Origin: Rhodanobacteraceae bacterium
GTDB lineage: Bacteria > Pseudomonadota > Gammaproteobacteria > Xanthomonadales > SZUA-5
Length of the DNA stretch: 63,619 bases
Direction of reading: 5' to 3'
NCBI GenBank assembly: GCA_024234055.1
Contig: JACKOW010000019.1
Location: 1 to 63,619 of the forward strand
A model generated the notes under the pieces. That model saw only the letters and a list, made by a program, of their open reading frames with translations, was not told where the DNA came from and did no database searches. Below are positions 20,808 to 28,336 of the stretch, in pieces. Every line of letters starts with the position of its first letter. Positions within the stretch are counted from its first letter, which is position 1. The position numbers were made by a program, and so were the translations under genes.

Positions 20808-21047
20808 TTACTCCGGTCGTGCCAGTTCCTCGTCCGTGGGCAGTGGCTGACCAGTGTAGGCATGCAGGAAAGCCTCGGTCAGCAATTCCGAGATGGTTCC
20901 ATGACGCAACTTCTTGATTTGCCGGCGTGTGCGCTCGTCCGTGAGGATCTTGAGCACGTGCACCGGGATGGTCACGGTGATCTTCTTCGTCGCCTCGGCG
21001 CGTTTGCCGCGCTCGATGTACGGATTGACGAACTTGTTCTTGGCCAT
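20808..21047 (-). CDS. metJ: Methionine regulon repressor MetJ
   Basis: A 79-residue ribbon-helix-helix repressor. The core is almost identical to enterobacterial MetJ: KKITVTIPVHVLKILTDERT, then RRQIKKLRHGTISELLTEAF and LHAYTGQPLP. It binds S-adenosylmethionine as corepressor and represses methionine genes through 8-bp met boxes. The C-terminal helices found in E. coli MetJ after PLPDD are mostly missing, which makes this a short form. The ATG at 21047 is preferred over 21059 because GGAGG lies at the right distance; the upstream ATG overlaps that site. Its likely operator is at 21414-21437, ahead of the divergent metY. It is followed in the same operon by two glycosyltransferase genes. Confidence 0.94.
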   Translation of the reverse strand: MAKNKFVNPYIERGKRAEATKKITVTIPVHVLKILTDERTRRQIKKLRHGTISELLTEAFLHAYTGQPLPTDEELARPE

Positions 21048-21176
21048 TCCACCCTCCATTCGCGCCGAAGGCTACTGGCTTGAGGGGCTGCGGTCCAGCG
21101 GCGAGGCGATGTTCGGAAGGGCGGGCACCGTGAAACAACGCCAGCAGACCGTCGCGCGTGCCTGCGGGCAGCAGCT

Positions 21177-21295
21177 TCAACGCGGAGAACGCCGAGGACC
21201 GCGGAGAGCGCAGAGAAAAGCAACTTCAGATCCGCTTTGCTTCTCTCGGCGTTCTCCGCGTTCTCCGCGCTGCTCTGCGTTCTCTGCGTTGCTCT
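21177..21295. repeat. Purine/pyrimidine-arm inverted repeat (unit ~AACGCGGAG)
   Basis: The left arm (21177-21224) contains AACGCGGAGAACGCCGAGG and GCAGAGAAAAGC. The right arm (21234-21295) contains GCTTTGCTTCTCTCGGCG and repeated GTTCTCCGCG. The two can fold back into a long imperfect hairpin between metJ and metY. The same unit type appears at 41107-41216. Confidence 0.7.
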
Positions 21296-21374
21296 TCGGG
21301 CAACAACTAGCCGCGGTACCCGATCTTTGCCGCCGCGGTGTGAGATGACAGTCGCGACGCGAGGTCGCTCCTAC

Positions 21375-21403
21375 TTGACGGGCTTTGCCGGCTCGCCTAC
21401 GAT
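21375..21403 (+). promoter_or_regulatory. Sigma70-type promoter of metY
   Basis: TTGACG (21375-21380) and TACGAT (21398-21403) are separated by exactly 17 bases. The expected transcription start (~21410) lies right at the met-box cluster beginning at 21414, so a bound MetJ array would block initiation. Confidence 0.8.
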
Positions 21404-21413
21404 TGCCGCTAAC

Positions 21414-21437
21414 AGACGTCTAGACGTCTAAACATCT
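21414..21437 (+). promoter_or_regulatory. Three tandem met boxes (MetJ operator)
   Basis: Two perfect AGACGTCT boxes (21414-21421 and 21422-21429) are followed without a gap by AAACATCT (21430-21437), which matches the consensus at 6 of 8 positions. MetJ dimers bind such adjacent 8-bp boxes cooperatively. The array sits between the metY promoter and its start codon and next to the metJ gene, which agrees with SAM-dependent repression. Confidence 0.93.
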
Positions 21438-21467
21438 GCACCTCCAGACTGCCACGAGAGTATCGCC

Positions 21468-22790
21468 ATGAGCCAGCAACCGGACTATCGATTCGAGACC
21501 CTGCAACTGCATGCCGGGCAGACGCCGGCGCCGGGTACCAATGCCCGCGCGGTGCCGATCTACCAGACCACCAGTTACACCTTCGATTCAGCCGAGCACG
21601 GGGCCAAGCTGTTTGCGCTGCAGCAGTTCGGCAACATCTACACCCGGATCATGAATCCGACGACCGATGTGTTCGAACAGCGCATCGCCGCGCTGGAGGG
21701 CGGTGTGGCTGCGGTGGCGACGGCCTCGGGTCAGGCGGCGCAGTTCCTGGCCATCACCACGCTGTGCCAGGCCGGCGACAACATCGTTTCCACCAGCCTG
21801 CTCTACGGTGGCACCTACAACCAGTTCAAGGTGACCTTACCGCGGCTGGGCATTCAGGTGAAGTTCGTCGAGGGCGACGACCCGGAGGCCTTCCGCGCCC
21901 TGATCGATTCCCACACCAAGGCGCTGTATGTCGAGACCATCGGCAATCCCGGCTCCAATGTGCCCGACTTCGAGAAGATCGCCAGAATTGCCCACGAACA
22001 CGGCATCCCGCTGATCGTCGACAACACCTTCGGCGCTGGCGGCTATCTGGCCCGACCGATCGACTTCGGTGCCGACATCGTCGTCGCTTCGGCCACCAAG
22101 TGGATCGGCGGCCATGGCACCAGCATCGGCGGCGTCATCATCGATTCCGGCAAGTTCGACTTTGGCAATGGCAAGTTCCCGCTGTTCACCGAACCATCCC
22201 CGGCCTATCACGGGCTGAAGTTCTGGGAGGTCTTCGGCAAGGATGGTCCTTTCGGCAACATCGCCTTTGCCATCCGCGCCCGCGTCGAAGGTCTGCGCGA
22301 CATCGGTCCGGCGGCGTCGCCCTTCAACAGCTTCCTGCTGCTGCAAGGGCTGGAGACACTGTCCTTGCGGGTGGAGCGCCACAACCAGAACGCCAATGCG
22401 CTGGCCCACTGGCTGCGTTCGCATCCGCAGATCAGCAACGTCAACTACCTGGGTTTCACCGAGCACCCCAGCCATCTGCGCGCCAAGCGCTATCTGCGTC
22501 ACGGCTTCGGTTCGGTGTTCACCTTCGAGGTGCTCGGTGGCAAGGACGCGGCCGAGGGATTCATCAACAGCTTGAAGCTGGCCAGCCATCTGGCCAATGT
22601 CGGCGATGCCAAGACCCTGGTGATCCATCCCGCATCGACCACCCACCAGCAGCTGACCGATGCCGAACAGCGCAGCGCCGGTGTCACGCCGGGCCTGGTG
22701 CGGGTCTCGGTCGGCATCGAGCACATCGAAGACATCATTGCCGACTTTGCCCAGGCGCTGGAGGCGGTGGGGGTGCGCAAGTCTGCGTAA
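21468..22790 (+). CDS. metY: O-acetylhomoserine sulfhydrylase (PLP-dependent)
   Basis: A 440-residue Cys/Met metabolism PLP enzyme. It makes homocysteine from O-acetylhomoserine and sulfide in the cytoplasm. The start MSQQPDYRFETLQLHAGQ is typical of the MetY branch, as are the length and the insertion WEVFGKDGPFGNIAFA. The PLP-binding lysine is K211 in SATKWIGGHG, preceded by the VDNTFG stretch. The C-terminal HPASTTHQQL and GVTPGLVRVSVGIEHIEDI are conserved family motifs. It is controlled by the met boxes just upstream and followed, after a repeat-filled gap, by the fused MetX-homoserine dehydrogenase gene that supplies its substrate. Confidence 0.94.
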   Translation: MSQQPDYRFETLQLHAGQTPAPGTNARAVPIYQTTSYTFDSAEHGAKLFALQQFGNIYTRIMNPTTDVFEQRIAALEGGVAAVATASGQAAQFLAITTLCQAGDNIVSTSLLYGGTYNQFKVTLPRLGIQVKFVEGDDPEAFRALIDSHTKALYVETIGNPGSNVPDFEKIARIAHEHGIPLIVDNTFGAGGYLARPIDFGADIVVASATKWIGGHGTSIGGVIIDSGKFDFGNGKFPLFTEPSPAYHGLKFWEVFGKDGPFGNIAFAIRARVEGLRDIGPAASPFNSFLLLQGLETLSLRVERHNQNANALAHWLRSHPQISNVNYLGFTEHPSHLRAKRYLRHGFGSVFTFEVLGGKDAAEGFINSLKLASHLANVGDAKTLVIHPASTTHQQLTDAEQRSAGVTPGLVRVSVGIEHIEDIIADFAQALEAVGVRKSA

Positions 22791-23177
22791 TGCGGGAAAA
22801 GGGGAAAAGGAAAATGGAAAAGGGGAAGAGCCTGTACCCGCTTCGACTGCCTGATCCCTGCCCCCGGGCCATGAACTCGCCGACGTAGGTCATGTTGTCC
22901 GCGTCAGCGGACTACGTGACATCGAGATGCGTCACGTAGCTCGCTAGGCGAGCAACGTGACCTACAACGGCAAATCAATAACTGACGACATGGGTTCATG
23001 GAGAGGAGCGAAGCGACGAAGCAATCCAGTGCTCTTTGAAGCTGTGGGGCTGGATTGCTTCCCCCGGATCAAGTCCGGGGTCGCAATGACGCCTTTTCGA
23101 ACTACTGCCGCCGGCATCGACGTAAACCCGCTCTTCCTTTTTCCTTTTTCCTATTCCCCTTTCTCCTTCCCCCAAGC
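22791..23177. repeat. Repeat-filled metY-metX gap: purine/pyrimidine inverted repeat plus two hairpin repeats
   Basis: A purine-rich arm (22792-22831, units like GGGAAAAGGGGAAAAGG) starts right after the metY stop. Its complement, a pyrimidine tract (23132-23176, CTTCCTTTTTCCTTTTTCC and similar), ends just before the next start codon. Between them lie a hairpin repeat with GTCACGTAGCTCGC...GTGACCTAC (about 22885-22966) and one copy of the GAAGCAATCCAG...CTGGATTGCTTC repeat (22989-23092). No gene is present. Confidence 0.75.
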
Positions 23178-23181
23178 CGCC

Positions 23182-25374
23182 ATGACCTCGAATCTGCCGC
23201 TGCCACCCGCATTGCAAAGCTGGACTCCCGCCGCGCCGCTGCGTCTGGCCAGCGGGGAGATGTTGGCCGAGGCCACGGTGGGCTATCAGACCTGGGGTGA
23301 GCTCAATGCGGCCGGGGACAATGTGATCTGGGTTTGCCATGCGCTGACCGCATCCAGCGACGTGGCCAGCTGGTGGGCGGGAGCCTTCGGTCCGGGTCGA
23401 ACACTCGACCCGACGCGCTATTACATCGTCTGCGCCAACGTGCTTGGCAGTTGTTACGGCAGCGCCGGGCCGAGCTCACTCGAACCGCAGGGCGGGCAGC
23501 GCTACGGAGCGGCTTTTCCGGAGCTGAGCGTGACTGATCTGGTCGAGCATCAGCGGTTGTTGGCCGATCATCTGGGAATTCGGCGTATTCAACTGGTGGT
23601 CGGCGCCTCGATGGGCGGTTTTCAGGTGCTGGAGTGGGCACGGCAGGAGCCCGTGCGGGTGCGGCGCATCGCCCTGATCGCCACCAGCTGGCGACAGCCG
23701 CCGCAGGCGCTGGCGCAAGCCCGTTTGCAGTGCGAATTCATCCGCAGGGATCCGAAGTTCAAGGGCGGCGACTACCCGCCGGATGATCCGCCGGCGGAGG
23801 GGCTGGCGCTGGCACGGCAGCTCGGTCATCTGACCTATCGCTCGGCGGGCGAGCTGGACCAGCGCTTCGGTCGCGAGCGTCGCGAGGACGGATATTTCCA
23901 GGTGCTGTCCTATCTCGATCATCAGGGCCAGAAACTGGTGCGGCGCTTCGATGCACTGAGCTATCTGCGGCTGACCGAGGCCATGAATCGCTTCGATTTC
24001 GCGGCGGGCACCACGGCCGAGGCGGCACTGGCAAGAATCCAGCAACCCGCGCTGGTGGTGGCACTGGATTCGGATCAGCTCTATTACCCGAGCGAACAGG
24101 AACGTCTGGCGCGGGCGCTGCCGCAAGGTCGGCTGCTGGGATTCGCCACGGCTTACGGCCATGACGGATTTCTGGTGGATGCCGAGCGCTTGGACCCGGC
24201 GCTGGCTGCGTTCCGAGACGAGCCGGTGGTCGAGTCGGTGCTGGCCAGCTGGCCGAAGGTCGCCCGCAGCAAACGGGCGGATGATCAGGGCGAGATCGCG
24301 CTGGCGCTGATCGGCGCCACCGGCAGGGTGGGGGCCGATCTGCTGCAGCTGCTGGCCTCTACACAGGTAGATCTGCCATTGCGGCTGGTGGCGGTGGCCA
24401 ACTCACGTGCCGCAGTCTGGCAATCGGAAGGCTTGCCGCCAGGACTGGCCGGCGAGCGCCTCCGTGCGCAACACGGGGGACATGCCGATACGATCATCGA
24501 CCAGTTGCTCGATGGCTCACGGCCGGCGGTCCTGGTCGACTGCACCGCGAGTGCCCAGATCGCCGCGCGCACTGGCGAACTGCTGGAGGCTGGCGTGGCC
24601 GTGGTCACCCCCAACAAGATCGCCTTCTCGGGCTCGCAGGCCGATTACACGCGTCTGAGTGTAGCCGCCAGAACGACGTCCGCCGGCTGGTCTGCAACCG
24701 TCGGTGCCGGCCTGCCAATCCTGTCGACGATACGCAGGCTGCGGGCGGCGGGGGATTCCTTGCTGTCCATCGATGCCGGTCTCTCGGGTACGCTCGGCCA
24801 TGTGCTGACCCGCACTCAGGATGGCGCCAGCCTGCACCAGGCGCTGACCGAGGCGGTGCAACAGGGACTGGCCGAGCCCGATCCGCGAGCCGATCTATCG
24901 GGTGCCGATGTGCGACGCAAACTCGCCATCGTGCTGCGTGAAGCGGGTATGGCCATTGAGCCGGAGCACATCCGGCTGTCGCACTTGCTGACGCTCGCAG
25001 AGCAGATTCCATGGCAGCAGGCGCTGGTCGAACACGAAGACACCTGGGCGGCGCAGATGCAGGCGGCCGCGCGCGCCGGTGAACGCTGGGTTTATCGCGC
25101 CCGCTGGAGCCCGGCCGAGGGCGCTTCGGTGGCACTGGTCAGGTTGCCGCAGAGCGATCCGCTGGCCTCGGCGCGCGGCACCGAGAACCGAGTGGTCCTG
25201 AACAGCGAATTCCAGGCACCGACGCCCATCGTGATTTCGGGTTCAGGTGCCGGTGTGCGCGTCACTGCAGCGGCGGTACTGGCTGATCTGCAGGATTGTT
25301 GCCAGCGCCTGATCGGCCGCCGATCGGACCTTCAGGCGCCTGTTCTGCAGACGCGCAGCCGGCGCTTTGCCTGA
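23182..25374 (+). CDS. Fused homoserine O-acyltransferase (MetX) and homoserine dehydrogenase
   Basis: A 730-residue bifunctional protein. Residues 1-360 are a MetX-type alpha/beta-hydrolase homoserine acyltransferase: nucleophile S143 in GASMGG, acid D298 in ALDSDQLYY and H327 in AYGHDGF, with early landmarks CHALT and GSCYGSAGP. Residues 371-730 are homoserine dehydrogenase like the ThrA C-terminal half: NAD loop GATGRVG (378-384), VDCTAS, VVTPNKIAF, VGAGLPILSTI and LAEPDPRADLSGADVRRK. One chain would reduce aspartate semialdehyde to homoserine and then acylate it, feeding metY upstream. The linker is short (about 361-370). The ATG at 23182 begins directly after a pyrimidine tract with no Shine-Dalgarno match, which is unusual. 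No aspartokinase domain is fused. Confidence 0.9.
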   Translation: MTSNLPLPPALQSWTPAAPLRLASGEMLAEATVGYQTWGELNAAGDNVIWVCHALTASSDVASWWAGAFGPGRTLDPTRYYIVCANVLGSCYGSAGPSSLEPQGGQRYGAAFPELSVTDLVEHQRLLADHLGIRRIQLVVGASMGGFQVLEWARQEPVRVRRIALIATSWRQPPQALAQARLQCEFIRRDPKFKGGDYPPDDPPAEGLALARQLGHLTYRSAGELDQRFGRERREDGYFQVLSYLDHQGQKLVRRFDALSYLRLTEAMNRFDFAAGTTAEAALARIQQPALVVALDSDQLYYPSEQERLARALPQGRLLGFATAYGHDGFLVDAERLDPALAAFRDEPVVESVLASWPKVARSKRADDQGEIALALIGATGRVGADLLQLLASTQVDLPLRLVAVANSRAAVWQSEGLPPGLAGERLRAQHGGHADTIIDQLLDGSRPAVLVDCTASAQIAARTGELLEAGVAVVTPNKIAFSGSQADYTRLSVAARTTSAGWSATVGAGLPILSTIRRLRAAGDSLLSIDAGLSGTLGHVLTRTQDGASLHQALTEAVQQGLAEPDPRADLSGADVRRKLAIVLREAGMAIEPEHIRLSHLLTLAEQIPWQQALVEHEDTWAAQMQAAARAGERWVYRARWSPAEGASVALVRLPQSDPLASARGTENRVVLNSEFQAPTPIVISGSGAGVRVTAAAVLADLQDCCQRLIGRRSDLQAPVLQTRSRRFA

Positions 25375-25483
25375 TCGGCCAAGCACCTGTCGATCACGCG
25401 ATACCTAAGTTCGCTTGCCGTGCATGTCCCTTGGCGGACTACAATGACGTTCTATAGGAATCGCCCCCGAGTGTGATCGGCCC

Positions 25484-26377
25484 ATGGCGGAACGCGAATT
25501 CGATACCTTGACCACACAGCGTGGCAGTCTGGCCAAGCTGGCCGAGGCGATCGCCACCAAGCAGAGTGCCTTTCTCACTGTGACCCAGGGCGAAAGCCAG
25601 GGGCGCAGGTTGAAGCTGGGTGATGTGCCGGTGACGATGGGTCGCTCGGCCGACTGCGATTTCCGTCTGCTCAATCGGGCCATTTCGCGTTTGCACTGCC
25701 GCGTCTGGCGTGACAACTCCGGGTTCTGGGTGCGCGATCTGAATTCCACCAACAAGACCTATCTGAATGATCGGCCGGTGGTGGAAGCGCGACTCAAGGA
25801 CGGCGATTTCATCACCGTCGGTGGCACCGTGGTGCAGTTCACCCAGGAGAAGGATGTCGATCACGCCGCGCAGAGCGAGTTCTTCGATCTGGTCACTCAC
25901 GATCAGCTGACCGGTTTGTCGCAGCGGCGCGTGTTCGAGCAGTCGCTGGAGCAGGAGATCGCCCGCAGCGTGCGTCGCGGCCGCGAGTTCGTGCTGGCCC
26001 TGCTCGACGTCGACGAGCTCTCCAGAATCAACCGCGAATGGGGCAAGGCCGCTGGCGACGATGTGCTCAAGCAGGTGGCGCGGGCACTCAAGGCCGGGCT
26101 GCGCGAAGAGGATCTGCTCTGCCGTTTCGGCGGCGAGGAGTTCGCCGCGTTGTTGCCGGAAACGGGCATGGAAGAGGCCGAGAAACTGCTCAACGCAGTG
26201 CGCTCGGCCATCGCCAATGTCGAGTTCTTCATCCAGGGCGAAAGCCGCAGCGCCAGCGTCAGCATCGGTGCCGTACTCTGGACCCCGGAGTTCAAGACTG
26301 CAGCCGCCACGCTCGAAGCGGCAGAGCAGAAGCTCAAGGCGGCCAAGGACGCTGGCCGCAACCGCATCGTCATCTAG
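25484..26377 (+). CDS. FHA-GGDEF diguanylate cyclase
   Basis: A 297-residue cytoplasmic protein. An FHA domain spans about 45-120 (VTMGRSADCDFRLLNRAISR then LHCRVW and DLNSTNKTYLND), a phosphothreonine-binding module. A GGDEF domain follows at about 130-295 with active-site motif GGEEF and, five residues before it, an RxxD inhibitory site (REED). It should make cyclic di-GMP in response to a phosphorylated partner; the Ser/Thr kinase encoded at 15540-18476 is one candidate, by inference only. The signature HDQLTGLSQRRVFEQ replaces the usual D.LT.L.NR, a mild divergence. It lies 19 bases before the exonuclease gene in the same orientation. Confidence 0.92.
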   Translation: MAEREFDTLTTQRGSLAKLAEAIATKQSAFLTVTQGESQGRRLKLGDVPVTMGRSADCDFRLLNRAISRLHCRVWRDNSGFWVRDLNSTNKTYLNDRPVVEARLKDGDFITVGGTVVQFTQEKDVDHAAQSEFFDLVTHDQLTGLSQRRVFEQSLEQEIARSVRRGREFVLALLDVDELSRINREWGKAAGDDVLKQVARALKAGLREEDLLCRFGGEEFAALLPETGMEEAEKLLNAVRSAIANVEFFIQGESRSASVSIGAVLWTPEFKTAAATLEAAEQKLKAAKDAGRNRIVI

Positions 26378-26395
26378 CCCGCCGGGGTGGTGTGA

Positions 26396-27028
26396 GTGTT
26401 CTCGGCGCTGACCCGATTTCTGGATCGCCGTCGGCTGCGTGACCCACGCTTTCTGCCGCTGTTCGAGCCCTGCGCAGGTGGCGAAGTGGTGTCGCTGGAT
26501 CTCGAAACCACCTCACTGGACCCGGCGCAGGCCGAGATTCTCAGTGTTGCCGCCGTGCCGGTGGATGCCCATGGCGTGCGCCTGTCACGGCGCTTTGTCC
26601 GCAGCGTACGAGGTCGTGGCGATTTCGGCATCGATTCCATCCGCGTACACCGCATTCTGCCGGGTGAATCGGCGCAGGGCGAGGGACTCGATGAGGTGAT
26701 CGACGAGTTTCTGCTGTGGCTGGGCAATCGGCCCATCCTGGGTTACTTCATCGCCTTTGACCGTGGACTGCTGAGTCGGGAGACCCGACGACGCCACGGC
26801 TTTGCATTGCCCAACCGCAGCGTCGAGCTGGCCGAGCGCTACCGGCGCAGCCTGCCGGTACGTGAAGGCCACCCCGACCAGGATCTGCGCTTGGAAACGA
26901 TTGCCGCCAAGGTCGGCTTGCCACTGATGGGCCGGCACACGGCATTGGGCGATGCGGTCAGCGTGGGACTGATCTACTGCGCCCTGCAGGCACGCGCGGG
27001 CCTGAGGCGGCAGGGTCCCGGTGAATGA
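26396..27028 (+). CDS. DnaQ-like 3'-5' exonuclease (DEDDh)
   Basis: A 210-residue RNase T/DnaQ-fold exonuclease. The acidic motifs are visible: Exo I SLDLETT (D and E), Exo II GYFIAFDRGLL (D), and Exo III RHTALGDAVS (H and D), giving the DEDDh set. It resembles the stand-alone PolC/DnaQ-like exonucleases often paired with CBS proteins. The start is a GTG with a weak upstream site. Its last 71 bases overlap the end of the phosphopantetheinyl transferase gene on the other strand. Confidence 0.85.
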   Translation: MFSALTRFLDRRRLRDPRFLPLFEPCAGGEVVSLDLETTSLDPAQAEILSVAAVPVDAHGVRLSRRFVRSVRGRGDFGIDSIRVHRILPGESAQGEGLDEVIDEFLLWLGNRPILGYFIAFDRGLLSRETRRRHGFALPNRSVELAERYRRSLPVREGHPDQDLRLETIAAKVGLPLMGRHTALGDAVSVGLIYCALQARAGLRRQGPGE

Positions 27029-27641
27029 CCGCGGCCAGCGGCGATTCGCTGGCCAGGGCGTAGCTGAGCGGACCGCGGCGTCCATCGATCAGATGCAGTT
27101 GGGCGCGTTTGATCGGCACCCGGGCCAGTTGCCCCTGACGCAGAAAATGGATGGCGCCCAGCGCCGGCCACAGGCGCCAGTCCAGCGCCTTGACCACGGC
27201 CTCGGTGCAACAGAAACGGGTGCGCAATTGCTGCAACTGCTGTGCCGGTGCGCTGCGACTCCAGCAGGCGTACTCAAGGTCGCCGTAGAGCTTGCGCGCC
27301 AGACCTTGCGGATTGGCGAAGGGCCGGTCGCCGATCAGGTCCACGCCCAATTGCTCGACCGCCGCCACCGCCAGCACCGCAGCCTCGTCGTCATGGGACA
27401 GGCTGAACGCCAGATCCAGCTGCGGCGCCTGCGGTTTGCCGTTGGCGCTGCGCCGGATCTGGAGTTCGTGTTCGGCCAGCCCGGCGTATTCGGCCAGCCG
27501 CCGGCGCACCTGGGTCCAGGCCCAGCGTGAGCGCGCCAGCGCACCCGAGCGCTTCACTGCGGCGGGAAGGCGAAACCACCAGAGCTCGGCATGGCCGGGG
27601 TCGGGTGCAGGTCGAACCCAAATCTCCGAATTCAGCATCAT
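26958..27641 (-). CDS. 4'-phosphopantetheinyl transferase superfamily protein
   Basis: A 227-residue Sfp/AcpT-type transferase that would move phosphopantetheine from CoA to a carrier-protein serine. The family landmarks are ANGKPQAPQLDLAFSLSHDDE (about 67-86), GVDLIG with Mg-binding D101, and FCCTEAVVKAL with E147 and K151. Two positions deviate: the residue after GVDL is Ile rather than acidic, and the first Lys of the usual KEA motif is Thr146. Activity may be altered, or the family branch tolerates this. No carrier protein or synthase gene is nearby. It converges on and overlaps the exonuclease gene. Confidence 0.8.
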   Translation of the reverse strand: MMLNSEIWVRPAPDPGHAELWWFRLPAAVKRSGALARSRWAWTQVRRRLAEYAGLAEHELQIRRSANGKPQAPQLDLAFSLSHDDEAAVLAVAAVEQLGVDLIGDRPFANPQGLARKLYGDLEYACWSRSAPAQQLQQLRTRFCCTEAVVKALDWRLWPALGAIHFLRQGQLARVPIKRAQLHLIDGRRGPLSYALASESPLAAVIHRDPAASGPRVPAGRSRSVPR

Positions 27642-27701
27642 TCAATCAGATCAAATTTCGACATTGTCGCCACCACCGTCAAAATCACGCCCGAGCCCCG
27701 A

Positions 27702-27797
27702 GCCCTCCCGCCCTCGTGCCATCGTGCCCTCCCGCCCTCGTGCCCTCCCGCCCTCGTGCCCTCCCGCCCTCGTGCCCTCCCGCCCCCGTGCCCTAGC
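27702..27797. repeat. Tandem 16-bp repeat (CCCGCCCTCGTGCCCT)n
   Basis: About five copies of a 16-base unit, the central ones perfect, fill the space between the divergent phosphopantetheinyl transferase and DUF1499 genes. The minus strand is GGG-rich (AGGGCACGAGGGCGGG), a candidate G-quadruplex sequence. No matching opposite arm is present here. Confidence 0.85.
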
Positions 27798-27862
27798 GCC
27801 CACCGTGACGCCCGCAGCCTATCGGCGCATGATCGCAAGCGGCTGACCAGGAAAACACCCTC

Positions 27863-28327
27863 ATGAAAATAGCTGTTTTGATTGTGCTCGCCGTGATTCT
27901 GCTGGTGATCGGATTGTTCGCCACCCGCAGCTATCTGTCGCGAAGTTCGCCGCCCACGCTGGATCTGGTGGCCGGCAAGCTCCGGCCGTGCCCGGCCAGT
28001 CCCAATTGTGTCAGCAGCGAAGGCGCAGACGCCAATCACGCCATCGAGCCCTTGCCCTATCGGGGTGACCGCACCGCCAGCGAAGCCGCCATGGTCCAGG
28101 CCTTGGCCAGCTTGCCGCGCACCGAGATCAAGCGTCGTCAGGGCGATTACTGGCATGCCCTGCAGATCAGTGGTCTGTTCCGCTTCATCGATGACATCGA
28201 ACTGCGCTTCGATGACGCCGCCGGCCAGATTCAGGTGCGGTCCGGCTCACGCGTCGGCTATTCCGACCTTGGCGTCAATCGCAAGCGGGTGGAAGCGCTG
28301 CGCAAGGCCTATCTGGCCCAGCCCTGA
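27863..28327 (+). CDS. DUF1499 family protein, membrane-anchored
   Basis: A 154-residue protein of the DUF1499 family, function unknown. Residues 3-23 form an N-terminal hydrophobic anchor or uncleaved signal. The family signature follows: LRPCPASPNCVSSEG (about 40-54), with two Cys, and later YWHALQISGLFRFIDDIELRFDDAAGQIQVRSGSRVGYSDLG, the conserved C-terminal part. It stands 9 bases before the sensor kinase gene, so they may be co-transcribed. Confidence 0.88.
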   Translation: MKIAVLIVLAVILLVIGLFATRSYLSRSSPPTLDLVAGKLRPCPASPNCVSSEGADANHAIEPLPYRGDRTASEAAMVQALASLPRTEIKRRQGDYWHALQISGLFRFIDDIELRFDDAAGQIQVRSGSRVGYSDLGVNRKRVEALRKAYLAQP

Positions 28328-28336
28328 GCGCAGTTC

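Noticed and set aside
21404..21467. SAM riboswitch in the metY leader
   Set aside because: The leader is short and filled by met boxes; no conserved riboswitch core is present.
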